Shown here one piece after another: positions 35,230 to 42,741 of a DNA stretch of 64,000 bases. The stretch's first letter is position 1. Each line of letters begins with the position of its first letter. Origin of the DNA: Oscillospiraceae bacterium (GTDB lineage: Bacteria > Bacillota > Clostridia > Oscillospirales > Oscillospiraceae); assembly GCA_017508045.1 (NCBI GenBank), contig JAFVZT010000007.1, positions 1-64,000 on the forward strand, in the 5' to 3' direction. The translations under genes were made by a program, and so were the position numbers. Below the pieces are notes generated by a model. It was given only the letters and a program-made list of their open reading frames with translations, was not told the origin of the DNA and ran no database searches.

Positions 35230-35258
35230 TTGAAACTAAATTATGGCATTGTTATAAT
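35230..35258 (+). promoter_or_regulatory. Promoter of the glycerol-1-phosphate dehydrogenase gene
   Basis: TTGAAA (35230-35235), 17-base spacer, TATAAT (35253-35258). Divergent from the PHP promoter with about 70 bases between the -35 boxes. Confidence 0.75.
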
Positions 35259-35288
35259 TAAGATAGAATATTTAACGAAGGAGTATAT

Positions 35289-36584
35289 ATGAAAAACACA
35301 TTTCAATGCAAGTGCGGAAAAGTTCACAATGCCCTCATTGACAGCTACGTTATTGAAAAGCAGGCAATCCGCCGCATCCCGGAATTTTTAAATGCATACA
35401 AGGCAACACGGTGCTTTGTGATTTCCGATGAAAACACATACCGCGCTGCCGGAATACAGGTGGAGGAGATTTTAAAAGAGGCAGGCATCCCCTACTGCGC
35501 TTACCGTTTTGGCTCCGGACAAATCGAACCGAATGAACACAGCGTAGGCTCGGTGATGATGCATTATGATTGCCGCTGCGATTTTATAATCGCTGTAGGC
35601 TCCGGTGTCTTAAATGACATCGGTAAAATTTTAAGCTGCACCACCAAAAATCCCTATATGATTGTGGCAACAGCTCCCTCAATGGACGGCTATGCTTCTG
35701 CCACCTCATCTATGACCCGGGATGGACTAAAAATCTCTCTGCCAACAAAATGTGCCAATGTCATCATCGGTGACCTTGATGTTTTGTGCCAAGCTCCCAT
35801 GCATATGATGAAGGCCGGATTGGGCGATATGTTAGCCAAATACATTAGCATTTGTGAGTGGAGAATATCCAATCTAATTACCGGTGAGTACTACTGCGAG
35901 GAAATTGCTACGCTGATTCGCTCTGCTCTTAAAAATTGTGTATTACACGCTGACGGTCTGCTGAACAGAGACCCTGGTGCCGTAAAGGCAGTATTTGAAG
36001 GACTTGTAATCGGCGGTGTGGCAATGAACTATGCCGGCCTTTCCCGTCCTGCTTCCGGTGTGGAGCATTATATCTCCCACATACTGGATATGCGTGGTGT
36101 GGAGTTTGGCACGCCGGTGGAATTGCATGGTATTCAGTGCGCAATTGGAACAAGAATTGCTTTGAAACTATATGAGAAAATCAAAACAATCACGCCAAAC
36201 AAAGAAGCTGCTCTTAAGTATGTTCAAGAATTCTCGTTAGCGCAGTGGCAGAGTGTACTTCGTCAACATCTGGGCAAAGGCGCAGAAAGTATGATTGCTC
36301 TGGAAGAAAAAGAAAGAAAATATAATGTTGCCTCACATAATGCCCGTTTGGAGATTATTCTTCATAATTGGGACACAATCATCGATATTATAAATGAGGA
36401 GCTCCCCTCCTGTGAAGATTTGGATAAAATCCTTGACTTGATCGATGTTCCAAAAACATTTGAAGAGATCGGTATTTCCGAAAGTCTGCTGCCCACAATT
36501 TTTAAGGCCACCAAGGACATTCGGGATAAATTCGTCTTGTCCCGCTTAGCTTGGGATTTAGGAATTATCGATAACCTGATATAA
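35289..36584 (+). CDS. sn-Glycerol-1-phosphate dehydrogenase family protein (AraM/EgsA type)
   Basis: A 431-residue metal-dependent dehydrogenase of the G1PDH/iron alcohol dehydrogenase superfamily. Members such as Bacillus AraM reduce dihydroxyacetone phosphate to sn-glycerol-1-phosphate with NAD(P)H. Visible motifs are the nucleotide-binding AVGSGVLNDIGK near 103, ATAPSMDGYASATSSM near 128, and metal-site residues in GLGDMLAKY and SGVEHYISH followed by ELHG. ATG 35289 follows GAAGGAG. In other bacteria AraM lies in arabinose operons; here it is divergent from a PHP phosphoesterase and a sugar-phosphate dehydrogenase. A cysteine-rich CKCGK motif at residues 8-12 is an extra feature at the N-terminus. 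Confidence 0.87.
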   Translation: MKNTFQCKCGKVHNALIDSYVIEKQAIRRIPEFLNAYKATRCFVISDENTYRAAGIQVEEILKEAGIPYCAYRFGSGQIEPNEHSVGSVMMHYDCRCDFIIAVGSGVLNDIGKILSCTTKNPYMIVATAPSMDGYASATSSMTRDGLKISLPTKCANVIIGDLDVLCQAPMHMMKAGLGDMLAKYISICEWRISNLITGEYYCEEIATLIRSALKNCVLHADGLLNRDPGAVKAVFEGLVIGGVAMNYAGLSRPASGVEHYISHILDMRGVEFGTPVELHGIQCAIGTRIALKLYEKIKTITPNKEAALKYVQEFSLAQWQSVLRQHLGKGAESMIALEEKERKYNVASHNARLEIILHNWDTIIDIINEELPSCEDLDKILDLIDVPKTFEEIGISESLLPTIFKATKDIRDKFVLSRLAWDLGIIDNLI

Positions 36585-36588
36585 CAGA

Positions 36589-36623
36589 AACGGCAGCCTT
36601 CTTACGAAGGTTGCCGTTCTTAT
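36589..36623 (+). terminator. Terminator of the glycerol-1-phosphate dehydrogenase gene
   Basis: A 13-bp stem AACGGCAGCCTTC / GAAGGTTGCCGTT (one G-T pair) with a 4-base loop followed by CTTATT. Confidence 0.8.
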
Positions 36624-36668
36624 TGTATAAGAATACCACCGGCACTGCCGGTGGTATTCTTATACAAT
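36622..36668. repeat. 47-bp perfect palindrome
   Basis: Arms of 23 bp (36622-36644 and 36646-36668) around a single central base, starting ATTGTATAAGAATACCACC on either strand. It lies between a normal terminator and the broken end of an SGNH hydrolase gene, and forms that gene's last codons. It may act as a bidirectional terminator, but the AT-rich outer arms give no T run after the stem. Confidence 0.85.
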
Positions 36669-37034
36669 AATAAACTCAATGGTTGTTCCAGTACAGGCAT
36701 TGTTAATAACCGAGCATTGGAACTTATCTTCCATATAATCTCTAAATGTGTTCGCCCAGCAATAGCCATCGGGGTTTCGTGCGTATCCATTAATAAAAGG
36801 ATATCCGTTCTGGTTAAATCCTGTGCCACCGACACCGTGGGTGATGGAATCGCCGAGTAATTTTATGCGGACGTTTTCCTTTGAAGACAAGACGTTTGCA
36901 AATACTTCATATGGCTTTACCGCATTATTAGATTCAGTAGATTGAATCCCTGAAATCAGAAAATAAGCAATAAGGATAACAAATAACATTATTACACATA
37001 TTACAATGATGTTCTTAAATTTTGATTTGTTCAC
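36660..37034 (-). pseudogene. Truncated SGNH/GDSL-type hydrolase fragment
   Basis: The 124 residues have an N-terminal membrane anchor (IIVICVIMLFVILIAYFLIS) and then block I of SGNH hydrolases with the nucleophile serine (IKLLGDSITHG) and a NNACTGTT block II. The reading frame stops there. Blocks III (GxND) and V (DxxH), which supply the oxyanion hole and the catalytic His/Asp, are missing, so the product cannot be a complete esterase. The truncation point coincides with the 47-bp palindrome. GTG 37034 follows AAAGGCGG. It is downstream of the MFS transporter gene on the same strand. Full-length relatives are about 100 residues longer. Confidence 0.75.
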
Positions 37035-37138
37035 ATAAACACCGCCTTTAGTAATTTTGGTTTATAATAGCATAAAGCTATTTAATCTGGCTGTTACGAA
37101 CCATTATAATGCCAAGTTAAAGTTGAGCTTTTGCAACC

Positions 37139-38329
37139 CTAATTTGATGTTTTTTTCACACTTCTTAAAACAATTAATCCAACAACCAGTATTATGGGAA
37201 ACAGAGTAGCCACAAACAAACCCATTTTAAGATTGCCGCCTGTCGCTTCGGAAAGGCTTCCCACCATAGTAGGACTTACCGCAGCACCTAGGTCACCGGC
37301 CAATGCCAAGAATGCGAACATTGCCGTTCCACCCCGTGGACATTTCTGCGAAGATACGCTGATAGTACCCGGCCACATAATGCCAACCGCTAAACCGCAA
37401 AGCGCACAACCCGCAAGTCCAAGAATTGACAATGTGGACAGCGAAGCCAACAAATAGCAACCTGCACACATAATTCCGCAGATAAGCATAACCTTGCTCA
37501 AATCAAGTTTCTGGCTAAACTTTCCGTACAGCATACGGGATATACCCATAAACATTGCAAACAAACACGGTCCCGCCAAATCGCCGACAGTTTTGGAAAC
37601 ACCAAGTGCCGACTCTGTGAAAGCAGATGTCCACTGAGACATAGTTGCTTCTGATGCTCCCGCGCAAACCATAAGTAGCATCATCAGCAAAAAAACAGGT
37701 GTTTTCAGCAGTTTTCTAATTCCCATACTCTTGCCATCTTCCATCAGCCGTTCTATAGGACAGTTGATAAAGTTAAAGGCGTTGTATAACGGCACCAATG
37801 CCCAAACGTAAGTAAGTATCTTCCAGTTTTCCAATCCAAATACAGCAAAATAGAGCGTAGAGCCTAAAATGACACCCATTGCACCCCAACAATAAAAAGA
37901 GTGCAAAAGGCTCATTGCCCCATCCTTGCTTTCAAAGGGACAGGCTTCAACAATAGGGCTTAGTAAAACCTCTATAAGACCGCTGCCGACAGCATAAAGC
38001 ACCACCGAAATTAAAATAGCAATAAAAGGTACGGGAAGTATTTCCGGCAAGATTGCCATCAAAACAAGACCGACAGACGATAACACCTGTGATGCGACCA
38101 CGCAGGTGCGATACCCTATCTTATCGGCAAATTTGGTAGCCGCAAGGTCAACAAGCAGTTGTGTTAAATAGAACACTAAGGGAATCATTGCAATCTTTTC
38201 AAGTGTAATTCCGTATGTGCCTTTGAACGTTAAAAACAATAGTGGCGCAAAATTTGTAGATATAGCTTGTGTAATAAAACCCAGATAACAAGCTACAAGT
38301 GTCTTTTTGTAATTCTTTTGTTTTGTCAT
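37139..38329 (-). CDS. Major facilitator superfamily transporter (FucP/sugar permease-like)
   Basis: A 396-residue, 12-helix MFS permease. The first helix shows YLGFITQAISTNFAPLLFLT, the loop 2-3 signature is present as DLAATKFADKIGYR, and the central loop carries EACPFESKDGAMSLLHSFYCWGAMG, a pattern common in FucP/Bsc6-type sugar transporters. The substrate is not determined. ATG 38329 follows AAGGAAATCACC; the longer frame from 38368 has no ribosome binding site. Downstream on the same strand is the truncated hydrolase. Confidence 0.85.
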   Translation of the reverse strand: MTKQKNYKKTLVACYLGFITQAISTNFAPLLFLTFKGTYGITLEKIAMIPLVFYLTQLLVDLAATKFADKIGYRTCVVASQVLSSVGLVLMAILPEILPVPFIAILISVVLYAVGSGLIEVLLSPIVEACPFESKDGAMSLLHSFYCWGAMGVILGSTLYFAVFGLENWKILTYVWALVPLYNAFNFINCPIERLMEDGKSMGIRKLLKTPVFLLMMLLMVCAGASEATMSQWTSAFTESALGVSKTVGDLAGPCLFAMFMGISRMLYGKFSQKLDLSKVMLICGIMCAGCYLLASLSTLSILGLAGCALCGLAVGIMWPGTISVSSQKCPRGGTAMFAFLALAGDLGAAVSPTMVGSLSEATGGNLKMGLFVATLFPIILVVGLIVLRSVKKTSN

Positions 38330-38370
38330 GGTGATTTCCTTCAAGTTCAAGCAATATTTTCTAGACAAAC

Positions 38371-38399
38371 ATTATAATTTCAACTAGCAAAAAAGTAAA
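38371..38399 (-). promoter_or_regulatory. Promoter of the MFS transporter gene
   Basis: Minus strand TTTACT (38394-38399), 17-base spacer, TATAAT (38371-38376). From here to 38587 no gene is seen; one short hairpin CGACA-N6-TGTCG lies near 38493. Confidence 0.65.
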
Positions 38400-38587
38400 G
38401 GCTTAGTGTGAAAAAATCGCTGAATATAACCGTGTTTGTTTTGCAAGTTTGAATTTATCCTGACAAGTTTCGTGAAGATGTAAAAAGTAAAATCGACAAA
38501 CCTCTGTCGTGATTTTTCGATTTTATCTATAGGCTACAAAAAAGATGTTTTTTGTTTTTGCGTATGAATTCGAACTGCGCATAAAAT

Positions 38588-38735
38588 CACGGCGTAGCCG
38601 TGCATATCATCAAGACCAAGTCTTGCATATCATCAATTCCGAAGGAATTGTATATCATCATTGCGAATGGAAATACAGCCTACGGCTGATGATATACACG
38701 CTTTGCGCGATGATATGCCATTGCTTTCGCAATGG
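38588..38735. repeat. Modular array of seven short hairpins separated by a conserved ATATCATC spacer
   Basis: Short palindromes at 38588-38602, 38612-38624, 38635-38649, 38659-38669, 38676-38688, 38699-38707 and 38718-38735 have different stems (CACGGC, AAGAC, AATTCC, CATT, CAGCC, CGC, CCATTGC) but 3-4-base loops. In the first half they are joined by (G)CATATCATC spacers at 38603, 38625 and 38650. In the second half the spacers are the reverse complement, (G)ATGATAT(A/G)C, at 38689 and 38709. The whole 148-base element is therefore an inverted arrangement of hairpin modules. It codes for nothing obvious and lies just beyond the tRNA-Tyr terminator. Confidence 0.85.
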
Positions 38736-38736
38736 A

Positions 38737-38771
38737 TAAAAAAATCGACTTGTTAAAACAAGTCGATTTTT
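38737..38771 (-). terminator. Terminator of the tRNA-Thr/tRNA-Tyr unit
   Basis: Minus strand AAAAAATCGACTTG, 6-base loop, CAAGTCGATTTTTT and more T, starting at the CCA end of tRNA-Tyr. Confidence 0.88.
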
Positions 38772-38856
38772 TGGTGGGGGATGGTGGATTCGAACCACCG
38801 AAGGCATAGCCAGCAGATTTACAGTCTGTCCCCTTTGGCCACTCGGGAAATCCCCC
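38772..38856 (-). tRNA. tRNA-Tyr (GTA anticodon)
   Basis: A class II cloverleaf with acceptor GGGGGAT/ATCCCCC, anticodon loop CTGTAAA in the GCAGA-type stem (anticodon GTA), a long variable arm, T arm TGGTGGTTCGAATCCACCA and encoded CCA. Confidence 0.95.
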
Positions 38857-38886
38857 ATATATATTCGGTTTGAACTGTCACTCTGG

Positions 38887-38962
38887 TGGAGCCGGTAGAC
38901 GGACTCGAACCCCCGACCTGCTGATTACAAATCAGCTGCTCTACCAACTGAGCTATACCGGC
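38887..38962 (-). tRNA. tRNA-Thr (TGT anticodon)
   Basis: A 76-base cloverleaf with acceptor GCCGGTA/TACCGGC, anticodon stem GCTGA/TCAGC around loop TTTGTAA (anticodon TGT) and encoded CCA. Its anticodon arm matches that of tRNA-Thr(CGT) at 5105 apart from the wobble base. Confidence 0.95.
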
Positions 38963-38982
38963 GACTCAAACAGAACACGCTT

Positions 38983-39011
38983 ATTATAGCGACAAGGCAT
39001 AGAATTGTCAA
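38983..39011 (-). promoter_or_regulatory. Promoter of the tRNA-Thr/tRNA-Tyr unit
   Basis: Exact consensus on the minus strand: TTGACA (39006-39011), 17-base spacer, TATAAT (38983-38988). Confidence 0.88.
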
Positions 39012-39090
39012 GCCCTTTTTTACTTTTTCATGGATGTTTTCAAATATAAAATTGGCGTGCTGGAATGCAGTTGCAGCACACCAATCAAAA

Positions 39091-39747
39091 TTATTTTGCG
39101 GGAAGCTCATAGGGATGAGCCAGGGCCCAGTTAACAGAAGCAATCAAATCGGTTTTCATTTTCTCATCCACAACTTGGTCGCTGGGATATTGGGAATTTG
39201 CATTAAGAAGCCAGGGCATAATCATCCGGATTTGTCCATGTCATATGAAAGGCAAGCTTGGGCGCAACCTCTTGATTTTCAAAAATACAGTTAATAACCG
39301 CATTATAATTTGCGGCAAGAAATTCTGAGTCACGACCCAGTCGAGAATTCATCTGCTGCATAACCACAATGTCCCATTGTTCATCAAGGAGCGCCGTCTT
39401 CAATGAAACATTTTTGTGCTCAACCACGTTCCGTTAGTGTTTTTAAAATACTCGTAAGCAGCCTTGTCGTTTCTGACGAAATCTGCATGCTGGGAGATAT
39501 TACAGCCGCTGACATACAACGTGCCAAGCACCAGCTTTTGATCGGGAGCTTCTGCTTCGAACACACTGCCAAGCATCCATGTTGCATCAATGGAATGGCT
39601 ATTACCAATGGTGAGAATCTTTAAAACAGCCTGCTCTTCAGGACTTTGAGTAGGTGTTTGATTTGTCGTATCCGGTTGTTTTTGACAGCCGGAGAGCATC
39701 GCCGATACCATCATAAGAGACATAATAATCGAAAGTAACTTCTTCAT
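39091..39747 (-). pseudogene. DUF4886-type SGNH lipoprotein broken by two frameshifts
   Basis: Three consecutive frames join into one recognisable protein. The first (39747 to about 39420) has a lipoprotein signal (MLSGC lipobox) and the DUF4886 start ILTIGNSHSIDATWML with VSGCNISQH. The second (about 39427 to 39215) continues with VSLKTALLDEQWDIVVMQQ and HMTWTNPDD. The third runs to a stop at 39091 with SQYPSDQVVDEKMKTDLI. Frame changes are needed near 39410 and near 39220. The DUF4886 family belongs to the SGNH hydrolase fold and is often secreted near carbohydrate genes. Either the gene is decaying or the sequence has two indel errors here. Confidence 0.7.
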
Positions 39748-39763
39748 ATTTCCTCCTAAAATT

Positions 39764-39791
39764 AAAAACCCGGGAACATGTGTTCCCGGGT
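39764..39791 (-). terminator. Terminator of the nagA operon
   Basis: Minus strand ACCCGGGAACA, CA, TGTTCCCGGGT followed by TTTT, between the nagB-like gene and the broken lipoprotein gene. Confidence 0.85.
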
Positions 39792-39814
39792 CGTATCAAG
39801 TCAATGATGGCAAA

Positions 39815-40786
39815 TTAATAGCCAACCTTCTCCCAGCACTCAAACGGAGCCGCCAGTTCTTCACTGATGTAAACCTGAGTCTTCTTTGTCTGCAGCATAG
39901 TACTGGGCAGATACGGAGTAATCGGACCGTGAGTACACAGACGGGAGGTCATTCTCTGCCAAGAAGAGAACGTTCCGCAGGTAGCTAAAGCATGGACCTC
40001 AATGCGCTCCTTAGCGCGCATAACGTCCAGAGGTCCGATAGTAGCAGCCTTGGGAGGTACATTTGCAATATCACCGGACTGACCGAAGGTGCCGTTCAGG
40101 GAATTCTGCATAATAGTCATGGGGTGCAGGGTAACAATCTGAGCAGGTTGGTTGAGCCACTCTTCAATATCACCGCTGCCGATAAACTCGGGAATGGGAT
40201 CCACGAAAGCCATATGACCGGCCCATCCGGGAGAAGTGGAAGCGATATCAGCGCCGCCCTCGGAAATATCATTGATAATCTTGGAGTAGTCCTTGATGTT
40301 CTCGTTGGTGGGGAAATGGACATTTTCCATAGGCATACGCAGCTTGGGATCAATCTGATAGTACAAGTACTTAATCATGGAGTGAGCGAAGCCGGCTTCG
40401 TAGGTGATGGGAGCGATATTGCCCTGATCATCTGCCCACTCGTCCTCAGCAAACAGGTGAACCTTGGAGCAGTCAACCTGGAAATAGTTGATAAGCTGAG
40501 CCAAAGGAATGTATGTATCGGGCTCGGGATTACCCAAAATCATGGTAAAGGTCTTACCTGCCTCGGAAGCGGCTCTCAGACGCTCAAACAAAGTAGCAAT
40601 CAGAACGGGATGGGGGTTCATCATAACCTTAACGGTAAATTCAGGATGCCACCATTCCTCGCGATTTTCCAACTCCTTGCCACTCATTTTCCGAACACGC
40701 TCGCAAACCTCGCGGTCCTTAAAGGGAACAAAATCAGCGGGTTGGAAGCTAAACTTGGTTGCGGGATCGACAATAAAGTCTTTCAT
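39815..40786 (-). CDS. Glucosamine-6-phosphate deaminase-like protein with altered active site
   Basis: A 323-residue member of the NagB/6-phosphogluconolactonase fold, longer than true NagB. In place of the deaminase motif GHDGHIGFNEP it has SPGWAGHMAFVDP around H191, so the catalytic aspartate of the D-x-H pair is lost while the histidine and phenylalanine stay. The NLDEY loop is replaced by LFAEDEW. It overlaps the nagA stop by 4 bases (ATGA), so the two are translationally coupled. The intact nagB lies separately at 44638-45369. The protein may act on another phosphosugar or have a regulatory role; simple NagB annotation would be unsafe. Confidence 0.75.
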   Translation of the reverse strand: MKDFIVDPATKFSFQPADFVPFKDREVCERVRKMSGKELENREEWWHPEFTVKVMMNPHPVLIATLFERLRAASEAGKTFTMILGNPEPDTYIPLAQLINYFQVDCSKVHLFAEDEWADDQGNIAPITYEAGFAHSMIKYLYYQIDPKLRMPMENVHFPTNENIKDYSKIINDISEGGADIASTSPGWAGHMAFVDPIPEFIGSGDIEEWLNQPAQIVTLHPMTIMQNSLNGTFGQSGDIANVPPKAATIGPLDVMRAKERIEVHALATCGTFSSWQRMTSRLCTHGPITPYLPSTMLQTKKTQVYISEELAAPFECWEKVGY

Positions 40787-41925
40787 TTTTTCAATTCTCC
40801 TTTCAGAATTACGGAATTTATATTCATCTGGTGGTCACATATCACCAGATCCGCACGAAGTCCTTTGCGAATTTCACCGCGATCGGTAAAACCAACTGCA
40901 TTAGAAGGGTTAGTAGATGCGTAACGAAATACATCCACAATGGAGGCACCGGTATGCTTCATCATATTCCGGCAAGCAACCTCCAGAGTCAGCTTCGAGC
41001 CGGCAATTTCACCGGCAAAGTCAAAGCAAAGATCGGTAACGCCCTCATATCCCTCCGGTTGAGGACCGTCAAAAACGCAGGAATCGGAAATCAAAACAAG
41101 CCTGTCCTCACCCTTGATCTTACGGATTAACCGCTGCATATAGGGGTCAACGTGAATACCCCTGCTATCGCAAATCATTTCCGCATAAATGCCACGATTA
41201 TAATTTACAGTTTCATCCACGCAAACACCACGGCATTCAGGATATTTGGGAAGATCGCCGGTGGCGTTGGTATGATGTGTGCCAATACACAAGCCATAAG
41301 GCATCAGTGCTTCAATTTGCTGGGGACTTGCTTCACTGTGTCCGACAGAAAAACGAACATTGGGGTTTGATTTTTTGCAATCCTTCACAAACTGCTCAAT
41401 ATTCTCACGCTCCGGTGCAAGCACCCATACGCGGACATCTGTTCCGACAGCCTCCACGATAGGCATATAATCCTTATCATCAATAGGTCCTGACCAGGGA
41501 TTGTTCTCCCGATCGGCGCCAAATTTAGGATTCATATAAGGCGCTTCCATATAGAAACCACCGATGTTGGAGCATTCAGGAGTTTTCATTGCTGCCTGAA
41601 CCAGGGCAATCTGTTCTAAAAGCTGCTCCTTGTTGGCGCTAAAATACAATGTTGGTAATACAGTAGTAGAGCCATGCACTAAATTAAACTGTGCAGCCTT
41701 CGCAGGGTCTTCATAAAACCATTTATCGCCACCTGCGTGGACATGCATATCCACAAGACCGGGTCCGACATACAAACCCTTTGCATCTAAAATATCACAA
41801 TTCTCAGGAATTGGCGTAGTACGCATTTCGCCAAAATCTTTAATCAAACCATCATCGATGAGCAAAGCCGCATCTGGGATCAAATGGTCCTTCATAACCA
41901 ATGTAGCATTAATGATTGCCAGCAT
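40783..41925 (-). CDS. nagA: N-acetylglucosamine-6-phosphate deacetylase (NagA family amidohydrolase)
   Basis: NagA removes acetate from N-acetylglucosamine-6-phosphate. The 380 residues form an amidohydrolase barrel: H61-x-H63 metal site (VDMHVHAGG), GFYMEAPYMNPKFGA with the metal glutamate, VGHSEA, THHTNATGDL and the catalytic aspartate in LISDS. HHTNAT in place of the usual HLFNAM is a variation. ATG 41925 follows AAAGGGGG. It heads an operon with the NagB-like gene. Acetate produced could be activated by ackA. Confidence 0.88.
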   Translation of the reverse strand: MLAIINATLVMKDHLIPDAALLIDDGLIKDFGEMRTTPIPENCDILDAKGLYVGPGLVDMHVHAGGDKWFYEDPAKAAQFNLVHGSTTVLPTLYFSANKEQLLEQIALVQAAMKTPECSNIGGFYMEAPYMNPKFGADRENNPWSGPIDDKDYMPIVEAVGTDVRVWVLAPERENIEQFVKDCKKSNPNVRFSVGHSEASPQQIEALMPYGLCIGTHHTNATGDLPKYPECRGVCVDETVNYNRGIYAEMICDSRGIHVDPYMQRLIRKIKGEDRLVLISDSCVFDGPQPEGYEGVTDLCFDFAGEIAGSKLTLEVACRNMMKHTGASIVDVFRYASTNPSNAVGFTDRGEIRKGLRADLVICDHQMNINSVILKGELKK

Positions 41926-41975
41926 GGTTATCCCCCTTTCAAATGCATAAAATCAGAACATAAATGGACATATAT

Positions 41976-42003
41976 ATCATATCACTTTACCAGCAATTGT
42001 CAA
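41976..42003 (-). promoter_or_regulatory. Promoter of the nagA operon
   Basis: Minus strand TTGACA (41998-42003), 16-base spacer, TATGAT (41976-41981). Confidence 0.7.
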
Positions 42004-42104
42004 GGTAAAACCGACTTTTTCAGCACATTGCACAGCAGGGTTTTGCATTGCTTTTTTTATACGTATATGTTACACTTAATATAACTATATTTGGAGGTAT
42101 ACCA

Positions 42105-42701
42105 ATGAAGGAATATACAATTCTACGCCGTCCGGCCCATTTAGATTGGAATAAAATCCCAGCTTTGCATATTGACCATTGGCACGAAACCGAGCCATTG
42201 CCCATATCCGCACAGGCACAGCTTTGCTATGATGACGACGCGCTCTATGTGCGGCTGAGTGCTACAGAAAAAAACATCAAGGCAGATTTCACCGGACTTT
42301 TGGACGAAGTCAGCGATGATAGCTGTCTGGAATTCTTTTTTAGCCCAATAGCCGGTGACAAACGCTATTTTAATATTGAAGTCAACCCCAATGGAGCAAT
42401 GTATTTAGGCTTTGGTCTGGATGTCCACCGTCTTATGCGCCTGATTCCCGAAGAGCCGGCAATTTCTCCCAAAATTGCGAAAACCGAAGATGGCTGGGTA
42501 GTTGAATATTCCATTCCATATTCGTTTATTTGCTTGTTTTTCCCGGAGTTCTCCCCTGCTCAAGGCATAAGCATCCGCGCCAACTGCTTTAAATGTGCCG
42601 GAAAGGGAGAACCGCCACACTTTTTATGTTGGTGTCCGGTCCCGGTTCAGCCTTGTGCCTTCCATAATCCCGATGCCTTCGGCACAATGTTTTTTCAATA
42701 G
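42105..42701 (+). CDS. Carbohydrate-binding family 9-like protein
   Basis: A 198-residue single-domain protein of the CBM9-like/DOMON-related beta-sandwich type: LCYDDDALYVRLSATE near 40, SCLEFFFSP near 72, YFNIEVNPNGAMYLGFG near 88 and WVVEYSIPYSFI near 130. It has no signal peptide, so unlike xylanase CBM9 modules it appears cytoplasmic or is exported otherwise. ATG 42105 follows TGGAGGT. Convergent with the ceramidase-like gene and divergent from nagA, so it may take part in glycan use; direct function unknown. Confidence 0.75.
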   Translation: MKEYTILRRPAHLDWNKIPALHIDHWHETEPLPISAQAQLCYDDDALYVRLSATEKNIKADFTGLLDEVSDDSCLEFFFSPIAGDKRYFNIEVNPNGAMYLGFGLDVHRLMRLIPEEPAISPKIAKTEDGWVVEYSIPYSFICLFFPEFSPAQGISIRANCFKCAGKGEPPHFLCWCPVPVQPCAFHNPDAFGTMFFQ

Positions 42702-42702
42702 T

Positions 42703-42733
42703 AAAAGCGCATCCCCTGTGGGGATGCGCTTTT
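42703..42733. terminator. Bidirectional terminator between the CBM9-like and ceramidase-like genes
   Basis: A perfect 14-bp stem AAAAGCGCATCCCC with a 3-base loop, with A/T runs that give trailing T on both strands. Confidence 0.88.
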
Positions 42734-42741
42734 GAGTTAAT

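Noticed and set aside
38588..38735. The hairpin array as a CRISPR array or a run of terminators
   Set aside because: The repeats are 9-10 bases and the variable parts are palindromes of 9-18 bases, unlike CRISPR. None of the hairpins is followed by a T run.
39815..40786. Calling this gene a second ordinary nagB
   Set aside because: The active-site aspartate and NLDEY loop are not conserved and the protein is about 80 residues longer than NagB.
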